Notes: generated by a model from the letters alone, not told the origin. Positions 23,225 to 35,232 are shown, counted from the first letter of the stretch. The stretch: DNA of 64,000 nucleotides from Nageia nagi (GCA_050084985.1 JBITNC010000001.1:25048001-25112000), one strand, 5' to 3'. Numbers and translations: made by a program.

Positions 23225-23640
23225 ATGTTTTCTATGGAAATAGAATAAATTTTTTCATGTAAATGATTTATTTTAGCAAAGTCTTTGACTACCATGATCC
23301 TATAGTTGTATTGCATGTAGGATAGGATCTGTACATAACAACCCTGTTAGATATGTATGCAAAATGTGGAAGCATTAAGATGGCAAAGGTTTTGTTTGAA
23401 CAAAATGGGACATGGAAAAATAACTAGATATGGATTTATTTTGCATAAAATAACCTTGATAAAGATGTATACAAAATATGGGAGCAATAAGATGATAAGG
23501 ATTTTGTTTGAACAAAATGGGGTATGGACAAATAAGTAGATATGGGTTCTTTCAAATGAAACTATGATAACAACCATGATAGATATGTATGCAAAATGTG
23601 AGAGCATTAAGATGACAAGGTTAATTTTAATCATGTGTGT
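23225..23640 (+). pseudogene. PPR-derived tandem repeats (copy 1)
   Basis: Plus-strand translation shows three tandem ~118-bp units, each carrying a version of the PPR motif core (LLDMYAKCGSIKMAKVLFEQ, then KMYTKYGSNKMIRILFEQ, then IDMYAKCESIKM). Stops lie between units. PPR proteins bind organellar RNA and have 31-36-residue repeats. Here ~39-residue units have been amplified at DNA level, so this is debris or a satellite-like expansion. Homologous units occur at 29655-30070 and, reversed, at 43640-44075. Confidence 0.75.
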
Positions 23641-24262
23641 TATCCCTTTATAACATTTTAGGAAAAAAAAAAACCTTCCAACTATAATATCATTATGATA
23701 TAAATTTTGCAAATATACGTTTTGGGTCTTGTATAAAATTCCTCTCCAATTTTACCTTAAAAGAAAGGAAATAAATACTATTTGATGATTACGATCCAAA
23801 AGAAAAAAAGAAATATATAATTTGGAAGGCTATGCCTAGCTAGGATCAAATCAACATTTTTCAATCTTTAGCCTAAATCCCTTGAGTACCAATCCTTTTC
23901 TAATAAGGAATCGTGGCCCTAGCTCTAGGATCTTTTCCATATAGGAGATCCACTTTCTCTTTTGTTTTCCATTTTTCAATCATCCATCTTCTAATTATGT
24001 CTAGAATTCGTCTAAATCCAACAAACCTCCTTATCAAGGTATTCTTTCACCAATTTATTTCAAGGTTCATAATATATTTTTTGGGATTTTTATACGTGCT
24101 TCATTATCATGGTCTTAAGGTTCATTTTGATCTCCTCTTCAATCTTCACTTTATCCATAGTAATAATGCTAACCTATTCATGAGGAGGCTTAGGTTTTGA
24201 TTTGCATCATGCCCTATTCATTATATTACAAACATCATTTGACTGCATTTCATCTTGGTTAT

Positions 24263-24740
24263 ATCATTAGAAAGTGAGTACTGCAATAGAATTAAAGATA
24301 TGGCCAATAAAATTGACACCTTAAAAGACAGGTTGGAAAATGAGATCAAGGAGTCTAACACCTATATGGAACCATGTAGATATAATTGAAGAAATTAAGG
24401 ATTTAATTATTTTGGAGCTTGATCACCTTGTAGGCTCTCTCATGTCACATGAAGAGATATTGAAAGATATCTTTGGTGAGGTATAAAGCAAGATTTTACC
24501 TCAAGGATGAAAATGTTAAAGAATGATTGTGTTGGTTCAAGCTCACAATGATAAGGAAGTAAACAAAATCAAAACTTCTCAAGAGAAAGAGAAGAAAAAA
24601 GAGTTTATGATGGTAGAGGGAAGTGAAGATGATAAGTGAAATATTCAATGTTACCATTGAAAAGGGTATGTGTATTTTAAAAAATAATGTGAAATCAAAG
24701 ATACAAATGGATAAGAAAAAAAATCATGCCAAAGATGCAA
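24263..24740 (+). pseudogene. Copia gag fragment (copy 1)
   Basis: Plus-strand translation contains EELDHLVGSLMSHEE-like sequence (IILELDHLVGSLMSHEEIL), a Lys/Glu-rich stretch and a zinc-knuckle-like NIQCYH-x-KGYVYFKK-x-C. This is the C-terminal half of a copia gag with several stops. It is duplicated at 30690-31165. Confidence 0.6.
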
Positions 24741-25189
24741 CACACCTAAGGTAGGTTTTCAAATATTTATAAAGTGCAATAATTTAATGATTAATTTATG
24801 GGTGGTAAGTTAATTTATTGTTTTAGTTGATATAATTCTTACTCAACCATTTCTATAAAGATGAATATGTTTTCCTTTAACATAAAGTTTACCATATTCC
24901 TTGATAAACTTGTAATAATATCCCTTATGGCCTAAAAATCTTCATATAACATTCAAGACATGGGGTTTTGTCCAATCTCTTCATTTCCTTTTATCTTTTT
25001 TGAATCTACATGGACACTCTCTATGGAATTGGTATTTAATAACATATATTTTAAAGGTGTACTTGGGATTCTTATCATAAAGCTATAATATGATATAAGA
25101 TGTTAGAGATAGTCCTTCTAATCTTAATAGTTAAATTTGTAACTTTTATACATAATAAATCAAGCTATGTAATGTAAAAAGAGAGTTTA

Positions 25190-25640
25190 AAAGATTGAAG
25201 AATGTCATATGCAACTCATGTAGATTTGACAATAGCTTGAGTGGAGGTCCAATTTATGGAAGAGTTTCACCTTATTTAATTTTTCTAATAATTTATTGAT
25301 GATCAAAATTTTGCGAAAGTTTACAAATCCCCCAAAATTCATTTTTCTTTCTATCTCATAAAATTGAGGTTGAAAAATGGAACCCAACATCTAATAATTC
25401 CATAACATTCTTATCAATCTCATGGGAGGCTTTACAATCTTGTTGATTGATAAAGGTATTTCAATTAATACTATAAATACTATATCAAACTTAATGAGTA
25501 TGATATCTATGTTTAAAAAAAGTTCAATAATTGAAATTAAGGCTAAAACTCCATATGATATAATGATCAAGCATTATAAAATGATATTTTATAAAATGTT
25601 TCTCTATAAATGTAAGAAAATAATCTTCCACCTTCAATAT
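25190..25640 (-). pseudogene. Second gypsy RT fragment (copy 1)
   Basis: Minus-strand translation has GGFVNFRKI, LLEKLNKVKLFHKLDLHSSYCQI and, upstream, PPMRLIRM, matching the fingers/palm start of Ty3-gypsy RT (usual form LDLRSGYHQI). It differs from the RT at 19852-20208, so it is a separate element. It is duplicated at 31670-32100. Confidence 0.75.
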
Positions 25641-25959
25641 TAAATTGCATCTATAATCTACAAGAACCTTCCTTATGTTCTCAACCATATTTTATTGGTT
25701 ATTCAATTAGTTTTTACAATTTTCCTATGAATCATATTATGAACTATGGATATGAATAACTTAAATGATAATTTTGACACAATTGAAAAAAAGTTGCACC
25801 AATTTGCTGCAAGAGAACAATAGGTAGGTAAATCGAAATTGACCGTTGTATGTTCACATCTGGAGGAAATACTCTATAAGGTATGATGCTACAACTAATA
25901 ATTTATTTCAAATATTTAATCATTTCCTTTCTTGTTGGAGAACGATTTGATATAAATTA

Positions 25960-26328
25960 CAGTGATTCTTCGGAGTGAGTGAATCATGGGAAAAAACAGA
26001 GCACCGAAAGAAATGCAGATTATATTAGTTTTCAGAGAGTATTTTTATTACAGATAGTACGCTATTCCAAGCATTTTACGTTCAAGTCAATATACAGAGT
26101 TACTAGGCGGCAGCCGAAGCAGCAGCCATACAAAATAAAAAGGCCAAAAAAGCCGATATCTAAGAGTGAAGGAGGCAGTGGTTCCTCAGTGAATTCTCTA
26201 ATCCACCTCTTCGATGGTGGGGCTGTGTCCATCTCCTCCCTCGGAGTGGGAGCCTCCGGAACCCATCCCTGCGCCCGAGCCGTACATCTTGGCGATGACG
26301 GGGTTGCAGAGGGCTTCGAGCTCTTTCT
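25960..26328 (-). pseudogene. Truncated HSP70 3' end (last ~43 codons plus 3' UTR)
   Basis: On the minus strand 26328-26198 encodes [20 protein letters not shown] and the terminal EEVD, followed by a 3' UTR with AATAAA at 26049-26044. It is nearly identical to the same part of the gene at 32640-32995. It is cut at the string TTTCT and fused to copy 2 of the duplication. It has no promoter or ATPase domain. Confidence 0.96.
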
Positions 26329-26804
26329 ATTAAGTTATCTTCTAGATGGTGCCAATATGTAGTTTCTTTTTGAAGTTCTTATTATATGTACTAGGCTTTG
26401 GAGATTGTATCAAAGGTCCAAATGACTAAATGTATGTAATAAAATGAGGATGTAATATCTTGATGGTTCTAAATTTGCTTGCATTGATGGATGCAATCTA
26501 CAAGATTTATGTCACCATAAAAAAATCTGTAGAAATAGTTGTAAAATTTGGTTTTTCGAATCAAAGTTTTATGTATTTCTTTATATCACTCTAATTTCTC
26601 AGGTAGTATCCTTACAAATTCCACCATCACATATCATTCACAAATAAAGTGTATTTAAGGGCCACGATTATAATCTCTTCATATTCAATGAGATTTCATT
26701 TTCTGTAGAAAGTCATTAAGATTCGTTAGTCCATTGTGTTTTGGTAGTGAATCGTGGCCAATGTTCTTTCTAGATCTAAGCACTTGGCGATAGGCAACAT
26801 ATGC

Positions 26805-29120
26805 TCATCTATTTATGATTTCATAATTATCTATATTCCATAATAGATAAATAATCTCTAAGTATTCCTTAGAATCACTATTATGGAATACTAATTCTCC
26901 TTCCAGACTTGGGTTCGTGTAACATGGTAATCCATCTGATTCCTTCCTAATGATCATTGTGTAAAGTTCATCAACCCTTAAATTTTTTGATGAATTGCTA
27001 TTGTTGAAATTTGAAAAGCTAGTGTATCTATATTCCATCTCCTTATCTAATGGGTAATGTACATGGGGTTCATCAATGGAGATGATCATTTACTAGGCAT
27101 TACTATTAATAACCCCTTTATTATCAATGAACCATTTAAGATTTAATAAGATGATATAGGATAATTTATCATTGGTCATGTTAATTACACCAAAGTCCAC
27201 CTTTGAATCAATCCCCATAAAGGATATTGAGACATCTTTCAAGATTCCCCTAGGTGTGATCAATGTTCCATCTATAATTGCAAAACTTTATGTGGGTGGA
27301 TGTAATGAGGGGCCTCCTAGTTTTTTCCAAGTACTCATCGATATAACATTAGCATTGGGTCCTAAATTGACCATAACATTTTTTGTAAGTCTTCCATTGA
27401 TGTTAACATGAATCAAAATTTGTCTTCATTTCTAAATCTTGTTGGTCTTAGTGATGCATACCTTCTTAGGTTATTTTTTTCTTTATTGCAATAAGTTTCC
27501 AATTATTTTCATTTGATCATTAAGTTCTCCTTTTTAGTAGTTGTGCGAATTATTTTAATGTCCTAATATCATCAGTTGTAAGTTCATTGATGACTTTCTA
27601 GGATTTGTGTTAGTTAAGTAAGTTATCCATCAATTCTTTATCGATTTTTCCATTCTTCAGTATTCATCAAGGTCTAGATACTAACTTCTTGGAGCTAATT
27701 ATTTGATTATGAGTGCTTAGAATCCCACCTTTTTAGTGGTTGATCTGGTCATAATATTCACACTATGTGAAGATTTTGATAATTGTTGCAAAGTAGGTTG
27801 GTCCCTAATTTGCTTTCCCTTGACTCTAAAGACCTATTTCAATGACTTTGTGATGTGTACTACATGATTAATCATAGCTTGCGAAATTCTTCTTAGAGTA
27901 TGGACGTTTGGTGGGGATGGAGGAGGTAAGATGGATATTTCTTCCTTAGCTTTTTTTTCTCCCAAATATTATTAAAACATTTAGGGTAATCATCATATTG
28001 ATGATCATTATATTGGTGGCAATAATGACATTTTAGGTTTGGTCATGGTTAGAGGTATTCAAACTATCGATGAGATGGATCACCAAAGTTATAACATATT
28101 CCATGTCATCCTTATCCTCTTCCATAGTTATTGTATCCACCTCACTGACATCCTCTACCTCTTCCGTTCCTTTTATTATACTCTTCATTCTTTGAGTCGA
28201 GTGGCACCTATGCGTTGGGTACCATAGAAAAGTAGGTGATACCATCTTTGCATATGAATGGTACAAGTTTGTTATAGGTAAGCGATTGATGTTGTATGGT
28301 GTAATATCTAGGTTTCCTTCCAAGGTCCCTTTCAATATCATTAAGAATACCTTACCCCTGCACTAGTCAGTTTGTTAATTTTTAGATTTTCACGTCCTAC
28401 AATTGGGTCTGAGCATGTCAAGAATATCTCTTTGGAATACTCTTTCTATTAGATAATCATGAGTGGAATGTGTCTCCATAGTTATATAGCTTCTGCAATA
28501 TTCTACTCTTGGTCTTTCAAAAGTTGGGCATTTTGTAGCGACATGGCCTTCTTTAGTACATAATTGATACCAGATTTCCTTCTGTAATATAATTTTTATT
28601 TAAGATATAACTAAGTAATTTAATTATTTGGTTAACATATCAATTTTTTATTTAGTATATTGGTTGATTTTGCCTAATATCTCTAATTTACAAGGCTGAG
28701 ATTCAATTTCAATGATAGCTGTAAGTGCCTCAATATAAGTGTGTTTTGTTTTTCTTGATAGCTCTTCTTATATGTGGTCTCAATCTAGAGATAAACCATT
28801 TGGAATTTTATTTTTCTATCATGGGTTCTAGGAGTCTTCTTTGGGTAGCCTTGAATATTCTATTGAATTCCTATACACTTTCCCTAGATAATTGGACTAA
28901 TTCCCTCATTTTGTTTACACTTTCTATTCCAACTTCAAAAAAATGGTATTCATCTTTGAAAGCATCCTTAATTTCTTCCCAAGTCCTTATTGTCTGGTTC
29001 AAGGATGTTTTCATATATTTCATTAGACATTATAAAACTTCATTTCTCAAAGTACTGTTGATTGCTAACATCACATTATCAAGTGAATGTAACTGCCTAT
29101 GTATATTGATGGGCTATTTG
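26805..29120 (-). pseudogene. Gypsy gag/protease remnant (copy 2)
   Basis: It repeats 21205-22680 and adds 28142-28986, which copy 1 lost. Around 28520-28575 the minus strand reads WYQLCTKEGHVATKCP, a retroviral zinc knuckle with the first Cys changed to Trp, confirming gag. The frame is broken elsewhere. Confidence 0.7.
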
Positions 29121-29654
29121 TGAAATCCTTATTTTTTAATACTACAAATTCATGATATTGAATTATTTTTTAGAAATTTTGTATAATTATAGAGTGAAGA
29201 GTTGGAAAGGGAGGTGGAAGAATCATAAATATGAAAGAAGAAATATTTTGAAAGAAATAAAAAACACTTAATGAATAATAAATGATAGAGAAAGGCTTAT
29301 AAGTAACCTAGCACTTTGGTATGAAGAGAGTAGAGAAACTCTTAATTATACTATGCTCTTGCCTTTATCATTTTGCTACCATAACTTGTATGAATATATT
29401 TGTTCTGCAATATGTTAATGAGAAAGACAAGGAATAAATTCTTCACCATCATAGTGAGAAAACTAGTAATTGCTTTTGGGCTATTAATCATATCCTCTAT
29501 TCAAGTTATGAAAAACCTTCAAGTATATGGTAAATACCACTCTACAAAAAAGTTTTTATCCAAAATCATTTCATGAGAAATTGTTGTAAGGGATGCCAAC
29601 TGGTTTTACCACTTTAAGGATGGATAGTGTTCATGTGATGATTACTGGTGATTG

Positions 29655-30070
29655 ACTAAAGATGTTTTCTATGGAAATAGAATAAATTTTTTCATGCAAA
29701 TGATTTATTTTAGCAAAGTATTTGACTACCATGATCCTATAGTTGTATTGCATGTAGGACAGGATCCGTACATAACAACCCTGATAGATATGTATGCAAA
29801 ATGTGGAAGCATTAAGATGGCAAAGGTTTTGTTTGAACAAAATGGAACATGGAAAAATAACTAGATATGGATTTATTTCACATAAAACAACCTTGATAAA
29901 GATGTATGCAAAATATGGGAGCAATAAGATGATAAGGATTTTGTTTGAACAAAATGGGGTATAGATAAATAAGTAGATATGGGTTGTTTCAAATGAAACT
30001 ATGATAACAATCGTGATAGATATGTATGCAAAATGTGAGAGCATTAAGATGACAAGGTTAATTTTAATCA
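29655..30070 (+). pseudogene. PPR-derived tandem repeats (copy 2)
   Basis: Duplicate of 23225-23640. The first unit is best preserved: DPYITTLIDMYAKCGSIKM followed by AKVLFEQNGTW, with two more degraded ~118-bp units. Confidence 0.78.
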
Positions 30071-30689
30071 TGTGTGTTATCCCTTTATAACATTTTAGGA
30101 AAAAATAACCTACTAAGTATAATATCATTATGATATAAATTTTGCAAATATACATTTTGGGTCTTGTATAAAATTCCTCTCCAATTTTACCTTAAAAGAA
30201 AGGAAAGAAATACTATTTGATGATTACGATCCAAAAGAAAAAAAGAAATATATAATTTGGAAGGCTAAGCCAAGCTGGGATCAAATCAACATTTTTCAAT
30301 CTTTGGCCTAAATCCCTTAAGTACCAATCCTTTTCTAATAAGGAATTGTGGCCCTAGCTCTAGAACCTTTTCCATATAGTAGATCCACTTTCTCCTTTGT
30401 TTTCCATTTTTCAATCATCCATCTTCTAATTATGTCTAGAATTGGTCTAAATCCAACAAACCTCCTTATCAAGGTATTCTTTCACCAATTTATTTCAAGG
30501 TTCATAATATATTTTGGGATTTTTATATGTGCTTCATTATCATGGTCTTAAGGTTCATTTTGATCTCCTCTTCAATCTTCACTTTATCCATAGTAATAAT
30601 TTTAACCTATTCAAAAGGAGGCTTAGGTTTTGGTTTGCATCATGCCCTATTCATTATATTACAAACATCATTTGACTACATTTCATCTT

Positions 30690-31165
30690 GGTTATATCAT
30701 TAGAAAGTGAGTATTGCATTAGAATTAAAGATATGGTCAATAACATTGCCACCTTAAAAGACAGGTTGGAAAATGAGATCAAGGAGTCTAACACCTATAT
30801 GGAACCATGTAGATATAATTGAAGAAATTAAGGATTTAATTATTTTGGAGCTTGATCACCTTGTAGGCTCTCTCATGTCACATGAAGAGATATTGAAAGA
30901 TATCTTTGGTGAGGTATAAAGCAAGATTTTACCTCAAGGATGAAAATGTTAAAGAATGATTATGTTGGTTCAAGCTCACAATGATAAGGAAGTAAACAAA
31001 ATCAAAACTTCTCAAGAGAAAGAGAAGAAAAAAGAGTTTATGATGGTAGAGGGAAGTGAAGATGATAAGTGAAATATTCAATGTTACCATTGAAAAGGGT
31101 ATGTGTATTTTAAAAAATAATGTGAAATCAAAGATACAAATGGATAGAAGAAAAAAAATTATGCC
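30690..31165 (+). pseudogene. Copia gag fragment (copy 2)
   Basis: Duplicate of 24263-24740, with the same HLVGSLMSHEE and CYH...C remnants and stops. Confidence 0.6.
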
Positions 31166-31669
31166 AAAGATGCAACACACCTAAGGTAGGTCTTCAAATA
31201 TTTATAAAGTGCAGTAATTTAATGATCAATTTATGGGTGGTAAGTTAATTTATTGTTTTAGTTGATATAATTCTTACTCAACCATTTCTATAAAGATGAA
31301 TATGTTTTCCTTTAACATAACATTCATCAGATGGTTAGTTTACCATATTCCTTGATAAACTTGTAATAGTATCCTTTGTGGCCTAAAAATCTTCATATAA
31401 CATTCAAGACAGGGGGTTTTGTCCAATCTCTTCATTTCCTTTTATCTTTTTTGAATCTACATGGACACTCTCTATGGAATTGGTATTTAATAACATATAT
31501 TTCAAAGGTGTACTTGGGATTCTTATCATAAAGCTATAATATGATATAAGATGTTAGAGATAGTCCTTATAATCTTAATAGTTAAATTTGTAACTTTAAT
31601 ACATAATAAATCAAGCTATGTAATGTAAAAAGAGAGTTTAAAAGATTGAAGAATGTCATATGCAACTCA

Positions 31670-32100
31670 TGTAGATTTAACAATAGCTTGAGTGGAGGTC
31701 CAATTTATGGAAGAGTTTCACCTTATTTAATTTTTCTAATAAGTTAATGATGATCAAAATTTTGTGAAAGTTTACAAATCCCCCAACATTCATTTTTCTT
31801 TCTATCTCATAAAATTGAGGTTGAAAAATGGAACCCAACATCTAATAATTCCATAACATTCTTATCAATCTCATGGGAGGCTTTACAATCTTGTTGATTG
31901 ATAAGGATATTTCAATTAATACTATAAATACTATATCAAACTTAATGAGTATAATATCCATGTTTAAAAAAAGTTCAATAATTGAAATTAAGGCTAAAAC
32001 TCCATATGATATAGTGATCCAAGCATTATAAAATGATATTTCATAAAATGTTTCTCTATAAATGTAAGAAAATAATCTTCCACCTTCAATATTAAATTGC
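31670..32100 (-). pseudogene. Second gypsy RT fragment (copy 2)
   Basis: Duplicate of 25190-25640. The upstream minus-strand ORF (31842-32102) ends in KPPMRLIRM, which leads into the RT. Confidence 0.72.
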
Positions 32101-32399
32101 ATCTCTAATCTACAAGAACCTTCCTTATGTTCTCAACCATATTTTATTGGTTATTCAATTAATTTTTACAATTTTCCTATGAATCATATTATGAACTATG
32201 GATATGATATAGTGATCCAAGCATTATAAAATGATATTTCATAAAATGTTTCTCTATAAATGTAAGAAAATAATCTTCCACCTTCAATATTAAATTGCAT
32301 CTCTAATCTACAAGAACCTTCCTTATGTTCTCAACCATATTTTATTGGTTATTCAATTAATTTTTACAATTTTCCTATGAATCATATTATGAACTATGG
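32004..32399. repeat. 198-bp tandem duplication, copy 2 only
   Basis: ATATGATATAGTGATCCAAG starts at 32004 and again at 32202 with nearly identical following sequence. Copy 1 has the unit once (about 25552-25750), so it arose after the large duplication. Confidence 0.93.
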
Positions 32400-32690
32400 A
32401 TATGAATAACTTAAATGATAATTTTGACACAATGAAAAAAAGTTGCACCAATTTGCTGTAAGAGAACAATAGGTTGGTAAATCGAAATGGACCGTTGTAT
32501 GTTCACATCTGGAGGAAATACTCTGTAAGGTATGACGCTACAACTAATAATTTCCACTACAATATAATTCAAATATTTGATTGGAGAACGATTTGATATA
32601 AATTACAGTGATTCTTCGGAGTGAGTCAATCATGGGAAAAAAACAGAGCACCGAAAGAAATGCAGATTATATTAGTTTTCAGAGAGTATT

Positions 32691-32696
32691 TTTATT
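32691..32696 (-). terminator. HSP70 poly(A) signal AATAAA
   Basis: AATAAA on the minus strand, about 170 bp past the HSP70 stop. It is kept in the truncated copy at 26044-26049. Confidence 0.6.
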
Positions 32697-32864
32697 ACAG
32701 ATATTACGCTATTTCACACATTTTACAATCAAGTCAATATACACGGTTACTAGGGGGCAGCCGAAGCAGCAGCCATACAAAATAAAAAGGCCAAAAAGCC
32801 GATATCTAAGAGCCAGCAGGGGGCGAATGAGAATGGACGAGCCAGTGGTTCCTCAGTGAATTCT

Positions 32865-34798
32865 CTAATCCACCTCTTCGATGGTGGGGCCGTATCCATC
32901 TGCTCCCTCGGAGTGGGAGCCTCCGGATCCCATCCCTGCGCCCGAGCCGTACATCTTGGCGATGACGGGGTTGCAGAGGGCTTCGAGCTCTTTCTGCTTG
33001 TCCTCAAACTCCTCCACTTCCGCGAGCTGATTGCTGTCGAGCCAGGCGAGGGCATCGTTCACGGCATTGTCGATCTTCTCCTTGTCGGCGGGGTCGAGCT
33101 TGGCGCTGAATTTGTCGTCCCTGACGGTGTTCCTCATGTTGTACGCGTAGTTCTCCAGCGAGTTCTTGGCGTCGACCTTCTTCTTCACCTCCTCGTCCTC
33201 CTGCTTGTACTTCTCCGCCTCCTCAACCATGCGCTCGATGTCCTCCTTGCTGAGGCGGCCCTTGTCGTTGGTGATGGTGATCTTGTTCTTCACTCCCGCC
33301 GTCTTGTCCTCCGCCGACACGTTCAGAATGCCGTTCGCGTCGATGTCGAACGTCACGTTGATTTGGGGCACGCCGCGGGGAGCCGGGGAATGCCGCTCAG
33401 CTCGAACTTGCCCAGCAAGTTGTTATCTCTAGTCCTGGCGCGCTCCCCCTCGTAGACTTGGATCAACACTCCGGGCTGGTTGTCCGAATACGTGGAGAAG
33501 ATCTGCTCTTTCTTGCAGGGAATGGTGGTGTTCCTGGGAATGAGCACGGTCATCACGCCTCCGGCGGTCTCGAGGCCGAGGCTGAGGGGAGTGACGTCGA
33601 GAAGCAGCAAGTCCTGCACCTTCTGGTCCCCTTCTCCGCTCAGGATGGCAGCCTGCACGGCCGCGCCGTAGGCCACGGCTTCATCCGGATTGATGCTCTT
33701 GCAGAGCTCCTTGCCGTTGAAAAAGTCCTGCAGCAGTTGCTGGACCTTTGGGATCCGAGTGGACCCGCCCACCAGGACCACCTCCCCGATCTGGCCCTTG
33801 TCCATCTTGGCATCCCTGAGGCACTTCTCCACGGGCTCCATGCACTTCCTGAAGAGATCCATGTTGAGTTCCTCGAACCTGGCCCTGGTGATGGTGGAAT
33901 AGAAGTCAATCCCTTCGAAGAGAGAGTCGATCTCGATGGTGGTCTGGGCGGTGGAGGAGAGAGTCCTCTTGGCCTTCTCGCACGCGGTCCTCAGCCTCCT
34001 CAGGGCTCTGGCGTTGGTGCTCATGTCCTTCTTGTGTTTCCTCTTGAATTCCTGCACGAAATGATTGACCAGTCTGTTGTCGAAATCCTCCCCTCCCAAA
34101 TGCGTGTCTCCGGCCGTGGCCTTCACCTCGAAGATGCCCTCCTCGATGGTGAGCAGAGAGACGTCGAAGGTGCCTCCGCCGAGGTCGAAGATGAGAATGT
34201 TCTTCTCACCGGCGGAGCCGCCCTTCTTGTCGAGACCGTAGGCGATGGCGGCAGCGGTGGGCTCGTTGATGATTCTGAGCACATTGAGGCCGGCAATGAG
34301 TCCGGCATCCTTGGTGGCCTGCCTCTGCGAGTCGTTGAAGTAGGCGGGCACAGTGATCACCGCGTTTTTCACAGTCTGGCCCAAAAAGGCCTCGGCGATC
34401 TCCTTCATCTTGGTGAGAACCATGGAGGAGATCTCCTCGGGAGAGAATTGCTTGGTCTCGCCCTTGTACAGGACCTGGATCATGGGCTTGTCGCCTGGGC
34501 CTGCCACCACCTTGAAAGGCCAGTGCTTCATGTCGGCCTGGACAGGGGAATCGCTGAATCTCCTGCCGATCAGCCGCTTGGCGTCGAAAACGGTGTTGGT
34601 GGGATTCATGGCGACCTGATTCTTGGCCGCATCACCGATCAGCCTCTCCGTATCGGTGAAGGCGACGTAGGAGGGAGTGGTTCGATTCCCCTGGTCATTG
34701 GCAATGATCTCAACGCGATCATGCTGCCATACTCCCACGCAGCTGTATGTTGTGCCCAAATCAATGCCGATGGCCTTGCCTTCGCCCTTGCTCGCCAT
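32865..34798 (-). CDS. Cytosolic HSP70 chaperone, frameshifted by a 1-nt deletion
   Basis: Intronless gene for an ATP-dependent chaperone of the cytosol/nucleus. From ATG 34798 the first frame gives residues 1-471 of HSP70, with signatures IDLGTTYS (12-19), [14 protein letters not shown] (203-216) and [15 protein letters not shown] (340-354). At FELSGIP, in the substrate-binding beta domain, the frame is lost and ends ten codons later. The other frame (33371-32865) carries the rest, from [21 protein letters not shown] to the terminal EEVD that docks TPR co-chaperones. The lesion is one missing base in the G run at 33385-33388. The pseudogene at 1-1203 keeps that base, so this is a deletion here (or a read/assembly error). 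With one more base the length would be about 644 codons, normal for the family. The coding region is far richer in GC than its surroundings. Confidence 0.96.
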
Positions 34799-34954
34799 TT
34801 ACCCTCTCCCTAGAATCTCAAGGCAGAAAATATACACACAATTTATGAAGCAAATTGAAGACACAGAAAACTCTCAACTGTAGAGAAAGCTGCGAAGAGT
34901 GATGAAAGGAAAGAACGCTGTCAATAGTCGAATTGGGGAATGTGGATGCGTTAG

Positions 34955-35060
34955 TAATTTAAATACAAGGGAGAAGAAGAGCGTAGAAATTTCTAGGGGA
35001 GGTTTGGAATTCGGTAGAATGTGGTGGATTTTTATATCGCGAACATTCCGGACATTTCCG
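34955..35060 (-). promoter_or_regulatory. HSP70 heat-shock promoter: HSEs and TATA
   Basis: Upstream of the minus-strand gene, GAACATTCCGGACATTTCCG (35041-35060) is a near-perfect run of four alternating GAA/TTC heat-shock units (one is GAC). It abuts a TATA box, TATAAAA on the minus strand at 35036-35030. A second two-unit HSE (GAAATTTC, 34986-34993) and a weaker TATA-like TATTTAAAT (34957-34965) lie nearer the gene. HSF binding sites directly beside TATA are typical of heat-inducible HSP70. The 5' UTR would be about 130-210 nt, depending on which TATA is used. Confidence 0.75.
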
Positions 35061-35128
35061 TTGGGTCGGAAGAATTAACGACTCGCATTTAACTGCCTCT
35101 CGATCCTTCCTCGAATTGTATACTGTGG

Positions 35129-35232
35129 AGGGTTGAAATTTGACGTTTGCCCCTCAGCGTCAATAATGTTTTTATGACGGTTTCTATATTGTAATGCACA
35201 TCAAATTCTTTTTGTCCTTCGAAATACATTAA
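35129..35232. repeat. HSP70 distal 5' flank, paralogous to 41427-41525
   Basis: GGTTGAAATTTGACGTTTGCC and GACGGTTTCTATATTGTAATG match 41427-41525 in the same orientation with small changes. Confidence 0.85.

Larger units (their letters stand above)
20748..26328. repeat. Tandem segmental duplication, copy 1
   Basis: From the string TTTCTATTAAGTTATCTTCT onward this is about 97% identical (sampled by eye) to 26324-32995. It includes gypsy gag/protease debris, PPR-like repeats, a copia gag fragment, a second gypsy RT fragment and the last ~43 codons plus 3' UTR of HSP70. It is shorter than copy 2 chiefly because 845 bp (28142-28986 of copy 2) are missing at 22540/22541. Confidence 0.95.
26324..32995. 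repeat. Tandem segmental duplication, copy 2
   Basis: Homologous to 20748-26328 and ending at TTTCT (32991-32995) within the HSP70 coding region. It holds 845 bp that copy 1 lacks (28142-28986), including a gag zinc-knuckle remnant, and a 198-bp internal tandem duplication (32004-32399). Confidence 0.95.

Noticed and set aside
33458-34813. 451-codon plus-strand ORF opposite HSP70 (and a 199-codon one at 32856-33455)
   Set aside because: Antisense shadow of the GC-rich HSP70 codons. HSP70 genes are known for long spurious antisense ORFs. There is no promoter or domain.
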